Source: Bacillota bacterium | Lineage (GTDB): Bacteria; Bacillota; Clostridia; Peptostreptococcales; Anaerovoracaceae | DNA length: 64,000 nt | Reading direction: 5' to 3' | Assembly (NCBI GenBank): GCA_017394515.1 | Contig: JAFPXY010000041.1 | Span: forward strand, 1 to 64,000 | Shown here: positions 42,969-50,805 of the stretch, one piece after another | How the letters are laid out: each line of letters begins with the position of its first letter | Position numbering within the stretch: position 1 is the stretch's first letter | Program-made: the position numbers and the translations under genes | The notes under the pieces: model-generated | Seen by the model: the letters and a program-made list of their open reading frames with translations, nothing else | Databases searched by the model: none | What the model was told of the DNA's origin: nothing

Positions 42969-43823
42969 ATGTACAAGTCAAAATTAGGCATAGTTGATGT
43001 GGGTGGCGGCACCCGCGGAATATTCGGAGCTGGAGTCCTGGACAGGTTCATGGAACTTGGAATCAGTGCTGATCACTTCGTGGGAGTATCTGCAGGCAGT
43101 GCCAACGGTGCGTCCTATATCGCAGGACAGCGAGGAAGAAACTACGTATTCTATACGGAATACGCATTCAGAAAAGAATACATGAGCCTGGAGAATCTGC
43201 TCCACACCGGTTCATATCTGGATCTTGACTACATCTATGGAACACTTTCCAACGACGATGGCGAGTATCCTTTAGATTACGATGCCATGATGTCTAACCC
43301 CTGCGACTTCGAGATCGTGGCCACCAACGCGGTGACAGGTCGCGCCATGTACTTCAAAAAGGATGAGATCCAGCGTAACAAATACGATTTCTTCAAGGCT
43401 TCAAGCTGTGTACCTGGTATTGATAAACCCTATTATGTGGGCAAAATACCCTGTTACGACGGCGGCCTGGCGGATCCCATACCCTATAAGAGGGCCTTCA
43501 GAGCCGGCTGTGACAAGGTCATCGTCATACTGACGAAGCCCCGCGATACCATAAGAAATTCCGGAAAAGACCGTGCCCTGGCGGTGGCCATAGTGGGGGA
43601 TTATCCCAAGGCCGCCGAGACCTGGATTGGCCGCGCGGAGTTATACAACAGAAGCGTCGAGGAAGTCTTCAAACTGGAGCGCCAGGGCAAGATACTGGTC
43701 ATCGCACCGGAGGACATTGGAGGTTTAAAGACTCTCTCTCAGGATCGCGCCGCCCTGGACGATCTCTATCAACAGGGTCTGAAAGCCGCAGATGCGGCGG
43801 TGGATTTTCTGGGGGAGGAGTAG
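42969..43823 (+). CDS. Patatin family protein
   Basis: A 284-residue patatin of the YjjU type. It has VDVGGGTRGIFGAGVLD (oxyanion loop), the nucleophile Ser in GVSAGSANG, and the Asp in CYDGGLADP. The C-terminal part (about 200-284) resembles the extra domain of this subgroup. It is unrelated in close sequence to the patatin at 35914, so the window has two subfamilies. TGAAGGAGAGATT precedes the ATG. It is probably cytosolic; substrate unknown. Confidence 0.9.
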   Translation: MYKSKLGIVDVGGGTRGIFGAGVLDRFMELGISADHFVGVSAGSANGASYIAGQRGRNYVFYTEYAFRKEYMSLENLLHTGSYLDLDYIYGTLSNDDGEYPLDYDAMMSNPCDFEIVATNAVTGRAMYFKKDEIQRNKYDFFKASSCVPGIDKPYYVGKIPCYDGGLADPIPYKRAFRAGCDKVIVILTKPRDTIRNSGKDRALAVAIVGDYPKAAETWIGRAELYNRSVEEVFKLERQGKILVIAPEDIGGLKTLSQDRAALDDLYQQGLKAADAAVDFLGEE

Positions 43824-43886
43824 TGAAATGACTGTGGGCTGGCCAATACGGTCGCAAGCACCATGCCAGGAACGCATAAAAACATA

Positions 43887-43915
43887 TTGATTATTCGGTC
43901 CTTTTGTGCTAATAT
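43887..43915 (+). promoter_or_regulatory. Promoter of tRNA-Val(CAC)
   Basis: TTGATT (43887-43892), 17 bases, TAATAT (43910-43915), ending 18 bases before the tRNA. Confidence 0.75.
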
Positions 43916-43933
43916 ATTCTTTGGACTGAATAT

Positions 43934-44009
43934 GCGCTGTTAGCTCAGCTGGGAGAGCACCTGGGTCACAACCAGGTTGTCAGGGGTTCAAGTCCCTTAC
44001 AGCGCACCA
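43934..44009 (+). tRNA. tRNA-Val (CAC)
   Basis: A 76-base tRNA with acceptor GCGCTGT/ACAGCGC, D-arm TTAGCTCAGCTGGGAGAGC, anticodon stem CCTGG/CCAGG with loop GTCACAA (anticodon CAC, Val), T-arm AGGGGTTCAAGTCCCTT, and encoded CCA. Confidence 0.95.
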
Positions 44010-44017
44010 TAGAAAAG

Positions 44018-44045
44018 CAGACGGCCTTTTGGCCGTCTGTTTTTC
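44018..44045 (+). terminator. Terminator after tRNA-Val(CAC)
   Basis: A nine-base stem CAGACGGCC (44018-44026) / GGCCGTCTG (44031-44039) with loop TTTT, followed by TTTTTCTAT. Confidence 0.85.
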
Positions 44046-44062
44046 TATATTGCATTATAAGA

Positions 44063-44085
44063 AAGGGACTTGAACCCGAGCGCAC
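44063..44085. repeat. Rearranged copy of tRNA 3'-end sequence
   Basis: 44063-44077 (AAGGGACTTGAACCC) is the exact reverse complement of 43984-43998 in the T-arm of tRNA-Val(CAC). Right after it AGCGCAC (44079-44085) repeats the tRNA 3' end (44001-44007) in direct orientation. Such patchy tRNA copies are typical of recombination or attachment-site scars. Confidence 0.6.
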
Positions 44086-44098
44086 TAAAAAGTATGCG

Positions 44099-44297
44099 TA
44101 CACATGAGGGGCCATTTCCCGGGGGCTATGTGTAGGCAAAACTACACATCAAGTATGGTTTTGAGGGGACCATGTGTAGTTTTGGCCCCGGGCACAGAAC
44201 GCATCAAGAGGTAAAACTACACATAGCCCCCTTGTTTTCAAAGGACATGTGTAGTTTTGCCTATACATGAGAGGCTGTTTTCGTGGGGTCATGTGTA
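44099..44297. repeat. Hairpin array A: four TACACAT-N22-ATGTGTA units in two pairs
   Basis: Units at 44099-44134, 44143-44178, 44218-44253 and 44262-44297 each consist of TACACAT (TATACAT in the last), exactly 22 bases, and ATGTGTA. In both pairs the second unit starts 44 bases after the first. The 8-base spacers inside the pairs, GGCAAAAC and GTTTTGCC, are reverse complements. The second and third units have stems extended to 12-13 bases. There is no plausible protein; the block looks like a REP/BIME-type palindromic array. Confidence 0.8.
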
Positions 44298-44321
44298 GGC
44301 AGTTGCATCGTGAATTTGCTC

Positions 44322-44503
44322 ATACATTTGACCGAAAATTCCTCGATAATGTATCAAAGAAACTTATACATTTGGGCGGATTTTTTGCGTAAATGTATGA
44401 GTCGGGCAGCTGTTAGAGCGCCATTGATACATTTGCCCTTCGGATTCGCGGAAATGTATCAATTTTACTTATACATTTGGGCGGATTTTTTGCGTAAATG
44501 TAT
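44322..44503. repeat. Hairpin array B: four ATACAT-N21-ATGTAT units in two pairs
   Basis: Units at 44322-44354, 44366-44398, 44427-44459 and 44471-44503 each have ATACAT, exactly 21 bases, and ATGTAT; most stems extend to ATACATTT/AAATGTAT. Again the second unit of each pair starts 44 bases after the first. Units two and four share an identical 40-base stretch (44362-44401 and 44467-44506). Array B differs in sequence from array A but shares its geometry. Confidence 0.8.
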
Positions 44504-44534
44504 GAGCGCCGTGAATCGCACCACCCAAACCACC

Positions 44535-44563
44535 AAAAAACCCCACACCAACGTGTGGGGTTT
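44535..44563 (-). terminator. Terminator of trxB
   Basis: On the minus strand AAACCCCACAC/GTGTGGGGTTT (44538-44548 / 44553-44563) forms an 11-base stem with loop GTTG, followed by TTTTTTGG. Confidence 0.85.
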
Positions 44564-44582
44564 CGCATATCTACAAATACAA

Positions 44583-45503
44583 TCAGAACTTGTCTGCTAT
44601 ATATCTTGATGCGGCCAGGGCAGCGGTGGCGCCATCGGCCACGGCTGTGGTGAGCTGGCGTACGCCTTTGGATCTGCAGTCGCCGGCAACAAAGATGCCG
44701 GAGGTGTGGGTCATGCACTGCTCGTCGGAGTCGAAGTAGCCGAACTGGTTAAGGTCGGCTAAGTCTTTAAAGGGCTCGTTCTCCGGAATCAGACCGATGG
44801 CCACGAAGAGGCCGTCGCAGGGCACGAATTCAAGCTCGCCGGAATCAACGAATTCGATCTCAACGCCGCGGAACTCGGTTCCTTCAGCTACGAGGCGGGT
44901 GATCTTGACGCCGGTCTTGCCGCTGACGTTTTCGTGAGCGAAGAGCACGTCCTGCAGGCGCTGCTCGCCGGTGTAGAAGTTAAGATCCTGGAGCATGGTG
45001 ACGGATTCGCACTTTTCGGAAAGCAGGATGGCTTCCTGAAGGGCGGAGTTGCCGCCGCCTGCTACGCAGACCTTTTTACCTTTGTAGAAGTCGCCGTCGC
45101 AGACTGCGCAGAAGGAGATGCCTTCTCCTACGAAGTCGTATTCGCCTTCAAGACCCAGCATTCTGTGCTTAACGCCTGTGGCGAAGATGACAGTTCTTGC
45201 GAGGCGCTCCGTTCCGTCGTCGGTTACGACCTTGTGAAGGTCGCCCTCTGCTTCAACCTTAGTTACTTCTCCGAAATCTATATCTGCACCTTGATTTAAG
45301 ATCTGGTCCAGGAGCTTGTCCGCGAACTCATTACCGCTCATGGACAGGGTGCCGGGATAGTTCTCTACCTTAGGTGAGTGGGTGATCTGACCGCCGAAGC
45401 CGTTCTTTTCGATGACCAGGGCAGTCTTACCATTTCTTAAAGCATAAAGGGCTGCAGTCATGCCGGCAGGGCCTCCACCGACAATTATCATATCATAAAT
45501 CAT
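44583..45503 (-). CDS. trxB: Thioredoxin reductase
   Basis: A 306-residue flavoprotein that passes electrons from NADPH (or a substitute) to a thioredoxin-like partner. Motifs: FAD site IIVGGGPAGMTAAL, redox pair CAVC in ISFCAVCDGDF, second nucleotide site VAGGGNSALQEA, and GIFVAGDCRSKGVRQLTTAVADG. I chose ATG 45503 since TGAGG lies just upstream and MIYDMIIVGGG matches the family; an upstream in-frame start adds only four residues. It lies 87 bases downstream of nrdD, whose C-terminal domain is an obvious substrate. Confidence 0.95.
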   Translation of the reverse strand: MIYDMIIVGGGPAGMTAALYALRNGKTALVIEKNGFGGQITHSPKVENYPGTLSMSGNEFADKLLDQILNQGADIDFGEVTKVEAEGDLHKVVTDDGTERLARTVIFATGVKHRMLGLEGEYDFVGEGISFCAVCDGDFYKGKKVCVAGGGNSALQEAILLSEKCESVTMLQDLNFYTGEQRLQDVLFAHENVSGKTGVKITRLVAEGTEFRGVEIEFVDSGELEFVPCDGLFVAIGLIPENEPFKDLADLNQFGYFDSDEQCMTHTSGIFVAGDCRSKGVRQLTTAVADGATAALAASRYIADKF

Positions 45504-45533
45504 AATGGACCTCATTTCACTATAGGATAAGTT

Positions 45534-45562
45534 GAGCAGAAACCGATATACAGTTTCTGCTC
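45534..45562 (-). other. Hairpin between nrdD and trxB
   Basis: GAGCAGAAAC (45534-45543) pairs perfectly with GTTTCTGCTC (45553-45562). No T-run follows on the minus strand, so it is more likely an mRNA processing or stability element, or a protein site, than a strong terminator. Confidence 0.5.
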
Positions 45563-45589
45563 ATTTCAGCTTGGAATTATAAAAGTATA

Positions 45590-47992
45590 TCAATTCTTCA
45601 TCATCCAACCGCGGATGTCAGATACACCGCGATATTTCTCGAAGGATTCGCCGTTCTTTACGACCAGAGTAGGTGCCTGGCGTACGCCGTATTCTCCGAC
45701 GAGCTCAGCATTCTCATTGGCATTAAATGCCTGATAGGAGATGCCTGCCTTCTTCAGGAGAGCTTCAACCGTTCTGCAGTTAGGACACTCAGGTGTCTTG
45801 AAGAGCAAAATATTGCTGGTCACTACGTCTGCGGGAACTGCTTCCTGAACCGGTGCGGCAGGGGCTTCCTCAAAAGGCTTGTCGTCGAGAGGAGCTGCGT
45901 TAGGTCCAACGTGGCTCAGCACTGAGCGGCCGATGTTGTAGACCTTACGATCTTTGTACTCCTGAGCCTTGCCGTCGTTCCAGTTCTGTATCGGTCTGTA
46001 GTATCCGGTGATTCTGCTGTATACTTCGGTCTTCTGCCCGCAGATAGGGCAAAGGAATTTCTCACCGGTGATGTAACCGTGATCCTTACATACGGAGTAG
46101 GTAGGGCTCATGGTGTAGTAAGGAAGCTTATAGTTCTCAGCGATCTTTCTTACCAGGTTGGCTGCGGCCTTCCAGTCAGGAAGCTTCTCGCCCAGGAAGG
46201 CGTGGAATACGGTTCCTGATGTGTAAAGGGTCTGCAGATCGTCCTGGATGTCCAGTGCGGAGAATACGTCCTCGGTATAACCGACCGGAAGATGAGATGA
46301 ATTGGTGTAGTAAGGTGTACCATTCATGTTGGCGGTTATGATGTCGGGGAACTTTTCCTTGTCGTGCTTTGCAAAACGATAGGTGGTGGACTCTGCCGGT
46401 GTAGCTTCCAGGTTGTAGAGATCACCGTATTCTTCCTGATAATCGGAAAGACGTCCGCGCATGTGGTTCAGCACGTCTCTAGCGAAGCGCTGTACCTTGG
46501 GATCGGTGAGGTCTGCTCTGAGCCACTTGGCGTTGAGACCAACTTCGTTCATGCCGATAAGACCGATGGTTGAGAAGTGGTTATCGAAGGTTCCCAGATA
46601 TCTCTTGGTGTAGGGATAAAGTCCCTGGTTGAGAAGTGTGGTGATAACCGTACGCTTGGTCTTAAGGGAACGAGCAGCAATGTCCATGAGGTTGTCCAGT
46701 CTGGCGTAGAAATCAGCTTCGTCCTTGGCAAGGTAGGCTATACGAGGAAGGTTGATGGTAACTACGCCGATGGAACCGGTGGATTCACCGGAACCGAAGA
46801 AGCCGCCGGATTTCTTACGAAGTTCGCGAAGGTCCAGACGAAGTCTGCAGCACATGGAACGAACATCGCTGGGCTCCATATCGGAATTGATATAGTTTGA
46901 GAAATACGGTGTGCCGTATTTAGCTGTCATTTCGAAGAGAAGTTTGTTGTTCTCAGTCTCGCTCCAGTCGAAATCTCTGGTGATGGAGTATGTGGGGATA
47001 GGATACTGGAATCCACGTCCGTTAGCATCTCCTTCGATCATGACTTCGATGAAGGCCTTGTTGACCATGTCCATTTCCTTCTTGCAGTCGCCGTAGGTGA
47101 AGTCCATTTCTTTACCGCCTACGATGGCAGGAAGGTTCTTAAGGTCGTTGGGAACTTCCCAGTCAAGGGTGATGTTGGAGAAGGGTGCCTGAGTACCCCA
47201 TCTGGAAGGTGTGTTTACACCATAGATGAAGGACTGTACGCACTGCTTGACCTCTTTCTGAGAAAGATTGTCAACCTTGACGAAGGGAGCAAGATATGTA
47301 TCAAATGAGGAGAATGCCTGAGCTCCTGCCCATTCATTCTGCATGATGCCCAGGAAGTTTACCATCTGGTTGCAGAGAGTGGAAAGGTGGTTAGCCGGAG
47401 AAGATGTGATCTTACCGGGAACTCCGCCAAGTCCCTCCTGGATGAGCTGCTTAAGGCTCCATCCTGCGCAGTAACCTGTGAGCATTGAAAGGTCATGAAG
47501 GTGGATGGCTGCGGATCTGTGTGCCTCTGCGATCTCTTCATCATAGACCTCACTGAGCCAGTAGTTGGCTGTGATAGCGCCTGAGTTGGAAAGGATAAGT
47601 CCGCCTACTGAATAGGTAACGGTGGAGTTCTCCTTAACACGCCAGTCGTTGATTTTGAGATAGTCGTCTACGAGATCCTTGTAGTTTAAGAGAGTGCTGT
47701 TGATGTTACGCACTTTCTCACGCTGTTTACGGTAAAGGATGTATGCCTTGGAAACGTCGGCATAACCTGCTTCGGAAAGCACTTTCTCAACGCTGTCCTG
47801 AATATCTTCTACCGTGATCCTGTCGTCGTGGATCTTGTATTCGTAATCGGATGTTACCCTTAAAGCGATCATGTCGATCACTGAAGGATGGTACTGTTTG
47901 TTCAAGGCATCAAATGCCTTTGCGATAGCAGCGCTTATCTTATTGATGTTAAAATCCACTACGGATCCATCGCGCTTTATTACCTGGTACAT
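45590..47992 (-). CDS. nrdD: Anaerobic ribonucleoside-triphosphate reductase fused to a redoxin domain
   Basis: An 800-residue class III ribonucleotide reductase that makes dNTPs without oxygen. Residues 1-90 are an ATP cone (YQVIKRDGSVVDFNINKIS). The catalytic barrel follows (ITSSPANHLSTLCNQMVN, SPTYSVCKDHGYITG). The zinc-site Cys lie in VCKDHG and LCPICGQK, and the glycyl radical is most likely Gly663 in RITGYYRP. Unusually, residues about 725-800 form a glutaredoxin/NrdH-like domain with CPNC (736-739), NILLFKTPECPNC and GVRQAPTLVV, joined by a Pro/Ala-rich linker. A fused reductant and adjacent trxB suggest thioredoxin-type rather than formate-driven turnover. GAGG precedes the ATG by eight bases. 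Confidence 0.94.
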   Translation of the reverse strand: MYQVIKRDGSVVDFNINKISAAIAKAFDALNKQYHPSVIDMIALRVTSDYEYKIHDDRITVEDIQDSVEKVLSEAGYADVSKAYILYRKQREKVRNINSTLLNYKDLVDDYLKINDWRVKENSTVTYSVGGLILSNSGAITANYWLSEVYDEEIAEAHRSAAIHLHDLSMLTGYCAGWSLKQLIQEGLGGVPGKITSSPANHLSTLCNQMVNFLGIMQNEWAGAQAFSSFDTYLAPFVKVDNLSQKEVKQCVQSFIYGVNTPSRWGTQAPFSNITLDWEVPNDLKNLPAIVGGKEMDFTYGDCKKEMDMVNKAFIEVMIEGDANGRGFQYPIPTYSITRDFDWSETENNKLLFEMTAKYGTPYFSNYINSDMEPSDVRSMCCRLRLDLRELRKKSGGFFGSGESTGSIGVVTINLPRIAYLAKDEADFYARLDNLMDIAARSLKTKRTVITTLLNQGLYPYTKRYLGTFDNHFSTIGLIGMNEVGLNAKWLRADLTDPKVQRFARDVLNHMRGRLSDYQEEYGDLYNLEATPAESTTYRFAKHDKEKFPDIITANMNGTPYYTNSSHLPVGYTEDVFSALDIQDDLQTLYTSGTVFHAFLGEKLPDWKAAANLVRKIAENYKLPYYTMSPTYSVCKDHGYITGEKFLCPICGQKTEVYSRITGYYRPIQNWNDGKAQEYKDRKVYNIGRSVLSHVGPNAAPLDDKPFEEAPAAPVQEAVPADVVTSNILLFKTPECPNCRTVEALLKKAGISYQAFNANENAELVGEYGVRQAPTLVVKNGESFEKYRGVSDIRGWMMKN

Positions 47993-48035
47993 ATCGAAAA
48001 ACCTCTTCTATATATATAATTTGGACATCAAAAAA

Positions 48036-48090
48036 GACATCCCTGAAATAGCCTACACTGTTATTGTACAGAAATTTTCAGGAATGTCAA
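48036..48090 (-). promoter_or_regulatory. nrdD promoter framed by a 13-base inverted repeat
   Basis: On the minus strand TTGACA (48085-48090), 16 bases, TACAAT (48063-48068). GACATCCCTGAAA (48036-48048) and TTTCAGGAATGTC (48076-48088) are inverted repeats with one mismatch; one arm overlaps the -35, the other lies just past the start of transcription. Arm centres are 40 bases apart, close to four helical turns, so a dimeric repressor bridging them is plausible. The sequence does not match the NrdR box consensus. Confidence 0.65.
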
Positions 48091-48143
48091 TATCTTGTGT
48101 AAAAAAATATTAAAAATCAGCAAAAAATTCTATATCTAGTGGT

Positions 48144-48836
48144 TTAATCGATGCCTCTAAGTGAAATTTCTAACACATAAGGGGCCGCTTTGGCCATGAA
48201 GGCAGTCATTTCCTCCTTGTTCGGTGCGTGGAGATTTCCGAAGGGCACCGAGTCTCTGTCGGTGAAGGCCTGGAGGAAGTATTTTTTGGCACCTTTTATC
48301 ATCTTTCCCATCTCTTCAAAGTCATCCGCTTCGTGGAATTCTTTGAGGACTGTGGTGCGGAATTCGTAATCCACGTCACCTTCGATAAGGAGTGAGATGG
48401 ATTTTTTGACAGGCTCCAGATCCAGCTGCTCCAGACCGGAGGTCATGGCATATTTAGCCGGGGAATTTTTGATGTCCATGGCTACATAGTCTATGAGGCC
48501 TTCTTTAAGGAGCATCTCAAGAGTCTCCGGATGGTAGCCATTGGTGTCCAGCTTGATGGCGTAACCCAGATCACGGATCTTTCGGATCAGTTCGGGAAGG
48601 CCGGGGTTGATCATGGGCTCGCCGCCGGTGAAGGCTACGCCGTCCAGGAGGCCTTTTCTTCCGGAAAGGAAGCGAAGCAGTTCCTCGTCGTCCATAATGG
48701 GCTTAGCTGTGCCGTCCACCAGCTCAAAATTATGGCAGAAGGGGCAGCGAAAATCGCAGCCGCCGATGAAGACCGTGCAAGCTACGCGTCCCGGGAAGTC
48801 CAGGAGGGTCATTTTTTGGAGTCCGTGTATTTTCAT
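48144..48836 (-). CDS. nrdG: Anaerobic ribonucleotide reductase activase (radical SAM)
   Basis: A 230-residue radical SAM protein that would install the glycyl radical on NrdD. Motifs: the cluster-binding CDFRCPFCHN (CxxxCxxC), GGEPMINPGL, and DTNGYHPE. The length is nearer the long NrdG/YjjW-like clostridial form than the 155-residue E. coli NrdG. ATG 48836 follows AAAGGAATTCCCC. It lies upstream of nrdD on the same strand, but nrdD also has a promoter of its own in the 151-base gap. Confidence 0.88.
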   Translation of the reverse strand: MKIHGLQKMTLLDFPGRVACTVFIGGCDFRCPFCHNFELVDGTAKPIMDDEELLRFLSGRKGLLDGVAFTGGEPMINPGLPELIRKIRDLGYAIKLDTNGYHPETLEMLLKEGLIDYVAMDIKNSPAKYAMTSGLEQLDLEPVKKSISLLIEGDVDYEFRTTVLKEFHEADDFEEMGKMIKGAKKYFLQAFTDRDSVPFGNLHAPNKEEMTAFMAKAAPYVLEISLRGID

Positions 48837-48857
48837 GGGGAATTCCTTTCTAATATA

Positions 48858-49799
48858 TTATACAGCCGCCAGAATGTGGAGATTGCGGATCTCGGGATCA
48901 CTGATCAGGTCGTTTACGGAGTAGGCGTGCTTTTCCAGGTCTCCGCAGATGGCCTGGGTCAGTTTCTGGTCCATGAGCTCATCGATTACGTCGGAGCAGA
49001 TGCTTTCAATAACGTTGTACTTTTCTTCAGCCTGATCTCCTACGTTGTCGGTGATCAGAAGATATTCCAGAAGTTCAGCCAGAATCGAAAGCTTCGGAAG
49101 CTGACGAAGTGCCCTGAAACTCCACTTGTAGTAGGGCTGGTAGCGGCGGTTCAGAAGAAAGAGAACGGAGATGGTGCTCTTTACGAATTCATTTACCGCA
49201 AGCTGGGCCGCTGCGGTCTCACCGTGGGAGAGGCAGCGCATGTAGTTATACTGCCCGGACTGAGCCATGAGAAGAAGCTGGCCGGCTAATTTTTTGAGAA
49301 ATATATCTTCGGGATAGAAGGCGAGGCGCTCTCTGATCTGGCTTATTTCGCCGTAATCGTCAGTGAAGATCTCGCCGTTGGTGCATTCTAAGAGAGACTG
49401 CTCCGGTAGGCTGAGCCACTGGCTGATGGTGAGGATGCCGTCCGGGGAGCCGATCTTTTCGGTGAAGAATTCATCGATCCGCTGTACTCCGTGGCGAGCG
49501 CCTCCTACGGGAGACATGAGGGAGCGGCGGAAGCCCATGAATTCTTTGGGAAGCTTGGCGTAAGCCCTTTCAAGGAGGAAAGCTGTCCTTCTGTCCACCT
49601 TATCCTCGCTGGGAATAAAGATGCAGAAACCCGGTTCGAAGTCGTGGTCCTGGGAAGTCTCATCATCGAAGCCCAGGCATTCCGAACCGCTTCCGAAAAG
49701 CCCGCAGGCTATAAGCGGCAAGAGGTCCGGGAACTGCTCCTTCAGCATGGGAAGACCGTACTTTTCATAATATTTTTTGGAGATCTCAAGCCCTTGCAT
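48858..49799 (-). CDS. DUF4037 protein with a nucleotidyltransferase-like N-terminus
   Basis: A 313-residue protein. The N-terminal 150 residues show a nucleotidyltransferase-type pattern: ACGLFGSGSECLGFDDETSQDHDFEPG has the GS motif and acidic D-x-D-like pair. The C-terminal half (about 180-313) is all helical, like the DUF4037 domain. The reaction is unknown. ATG 49799 overlaps the TPR gene by 14 bases; the open frame further upstream is the other-frame reading of that gene. The two genes are a conserved-looking pair in which the TPR protein may present the partner. Confidence 0.75.
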   Translation of the reverse strand: MQGLEISKKYYEKYGLPMLKEQFPDLLPLIACGLFGSGSECLGFDDETSQDHDFEPGFCIFIPSEDKVDRRTAFLLERAYAKLPKEFMGFRRSLMSPVGGARHGVQRIDEFFTEKIGSPDGILTISQWLSLPEQSLLECTNGEIFTDDYGEISQIRERLAFYPEDIFLKKLAGQLLLMAQSGQYNYMRCLSHGETAAAQLAVNEFVKSTISVLFLLNRRYQPYYKWSFRALRQLPKLSILAELLEYLLITDNVGDQAEEKYNVIESICSDVIDELMDQKLTQAICGDLEKHAYSVNDLISDPEIRNLHILAAV

Positions 49800-50625
49800 A
49801 GATTGCCTCCGATCTTGCGGCAAGCTCTTCGGCCGCCTTGAAGTATCCGTAATAGGAGAAGGTGGGTGCGCATTTCTCAAGGACGAAGGCGAAGTATCCA
49901 TCCTGAGGGCAGGAGGGATTTTCCAAAAGATCCAAAGCCATATCCAGGAGGTCGAAGATGGTGGATTCCGCCTCCTCCAGACCCAGCTGCTCCTCAAAAA
50001 CATTTGCCATGTTCAGGTAGGTTATGGCTCGTTCAGGTTCGCTGCCCTGGACCTTTTCCATTTCGCAAAGAGCTTTATTATACATGGCGATGGCTTCGTC
50101 GTACCGTCCCACGGCGGCCAGAGAGATGGCCATGTTGTTATACAGTCCTCCCAGAAGGTCAGGAGCGGTGTGCTCGCTTAACTCGTAGACCTTCCTGGCT
50201 CTCTGAAAATATATGAGCGCCTGCTGAGGGTCTCCGAAGTTCTGACAGGCTGTGGCGGCGTTGGTATAGGTGGTGCCTGAAGTGATGCTTCCCTCGTAAT
50301 CCAGCACCTTGAGAAGCTCCAGGGCCAGATCTATGCTTTCGTAAGCCTTCTCCTTCTGGTTCGTCTTGCGATAGAAGCCTATTTTCTCGTTCATGATCAG
50401 GAGCTTTCCCCTAAGGTCAGATCCGAGCTCAGCTTCCGCCTGCCAGTAGTTCAGGTGACGCTCAGCCCCCGCGTAGTCGCGCTTGGCCATGTACTCATCC
50501 AGTTTGTCCATTATTCGCTTTTGTGGAACGGGCTTGATCTCAGCAGTCACTCCGAAGCCTTCCATCGAAAGAGGGCAGCAGGGTTCAGCGTAATCTTCAG
50601 CCTTGATGGGTTTGTTCTTATCCAT
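49786..50625 (-). CDS. Tetratricopeptide repeat protein
   Basis: A 279-residue soluble protein with about five TPR units (TYTNAATACQNFGDPQQALIYFQRARKVY, GLYNNMAISLAAVGRYDEAIAMYNKAL and TYLNMANVFEEQLGLEEAE are clear). TPRs bind other proteins; no enzymatic motif is present. AAGGAGATCTCCCC precedes the ATG. Its end overlaps the DUF4037 gene, so the pair is translationally coupled. Confidence 0.85.
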   Translation of the reverse strand: MDKNKPIKAEDYAEPCCPLSMEGFGVTAEIKPVPQKRIMDKLDEYMAKRDYAGAERHLNYWQAEAELGSDLRGKLLIMNEKIGFYRKTNQKEKAYESIDLALELLKVLDYEGSITSGTTYTNAATACQNFGDPQQALIYFQRARKVYELSEHTAPDLLGGLYNNMAISLAAVGRYDEAIAMYNKALCEMEKVQGSEPERAITYLNMANVFEEQLGLEEAESTIFDLLDMALDLLENPSCPQDGYFAFVLEKCAPTFSYYGYFKAAEELAARSEAIYARA

Positions 50626-50730
50626 GGGGAGATCTCCTTCCTTAATATATAGATATTATGTCACAAAAATGCCTTTATGAACAGCAAAAAAATAAAAGTC
50701 GCACAATTCATTTCTTATACCAATACTTTA

Positions 50731-50759
50731 TTGCACACTTTATTTTTTAGTGTTAAAAT
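50731..50759 (+). promoter_or_regulatory. Promoter of the membrane-protein/glnS/herA run
   Basis: TTGCAC (50731-50736), 17 bases, TAAAAT (50754-50759), 46 bases before ATG 50806. Confidence 0.7.
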
Positions 50760-50805
50760 ATTACATAGGCAACTAGGCGATTACACGACGACGAAAGGCA
50801 TAGAA

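Noticed and set aside
44099..44503. CRISPR array
   Set aside because: Units are palindromes in alternating pairs, repeats are only 6-8 bases at the core, loops are related to each other, spacing is paired, and no cas gene is near.
44283..44609. Open frame across hairpin array B
   Set aside because: The apparent protein is the in-frame reading of repeated palindromes (a GGFFA-type repeat) and runs into trxB antisense.
48858..50003. Longer start for the DUF4037 protein
   Set aside because: Residues before the ATG at 49799 are the other-frame reading of the TPR gene, with no ribosome site.
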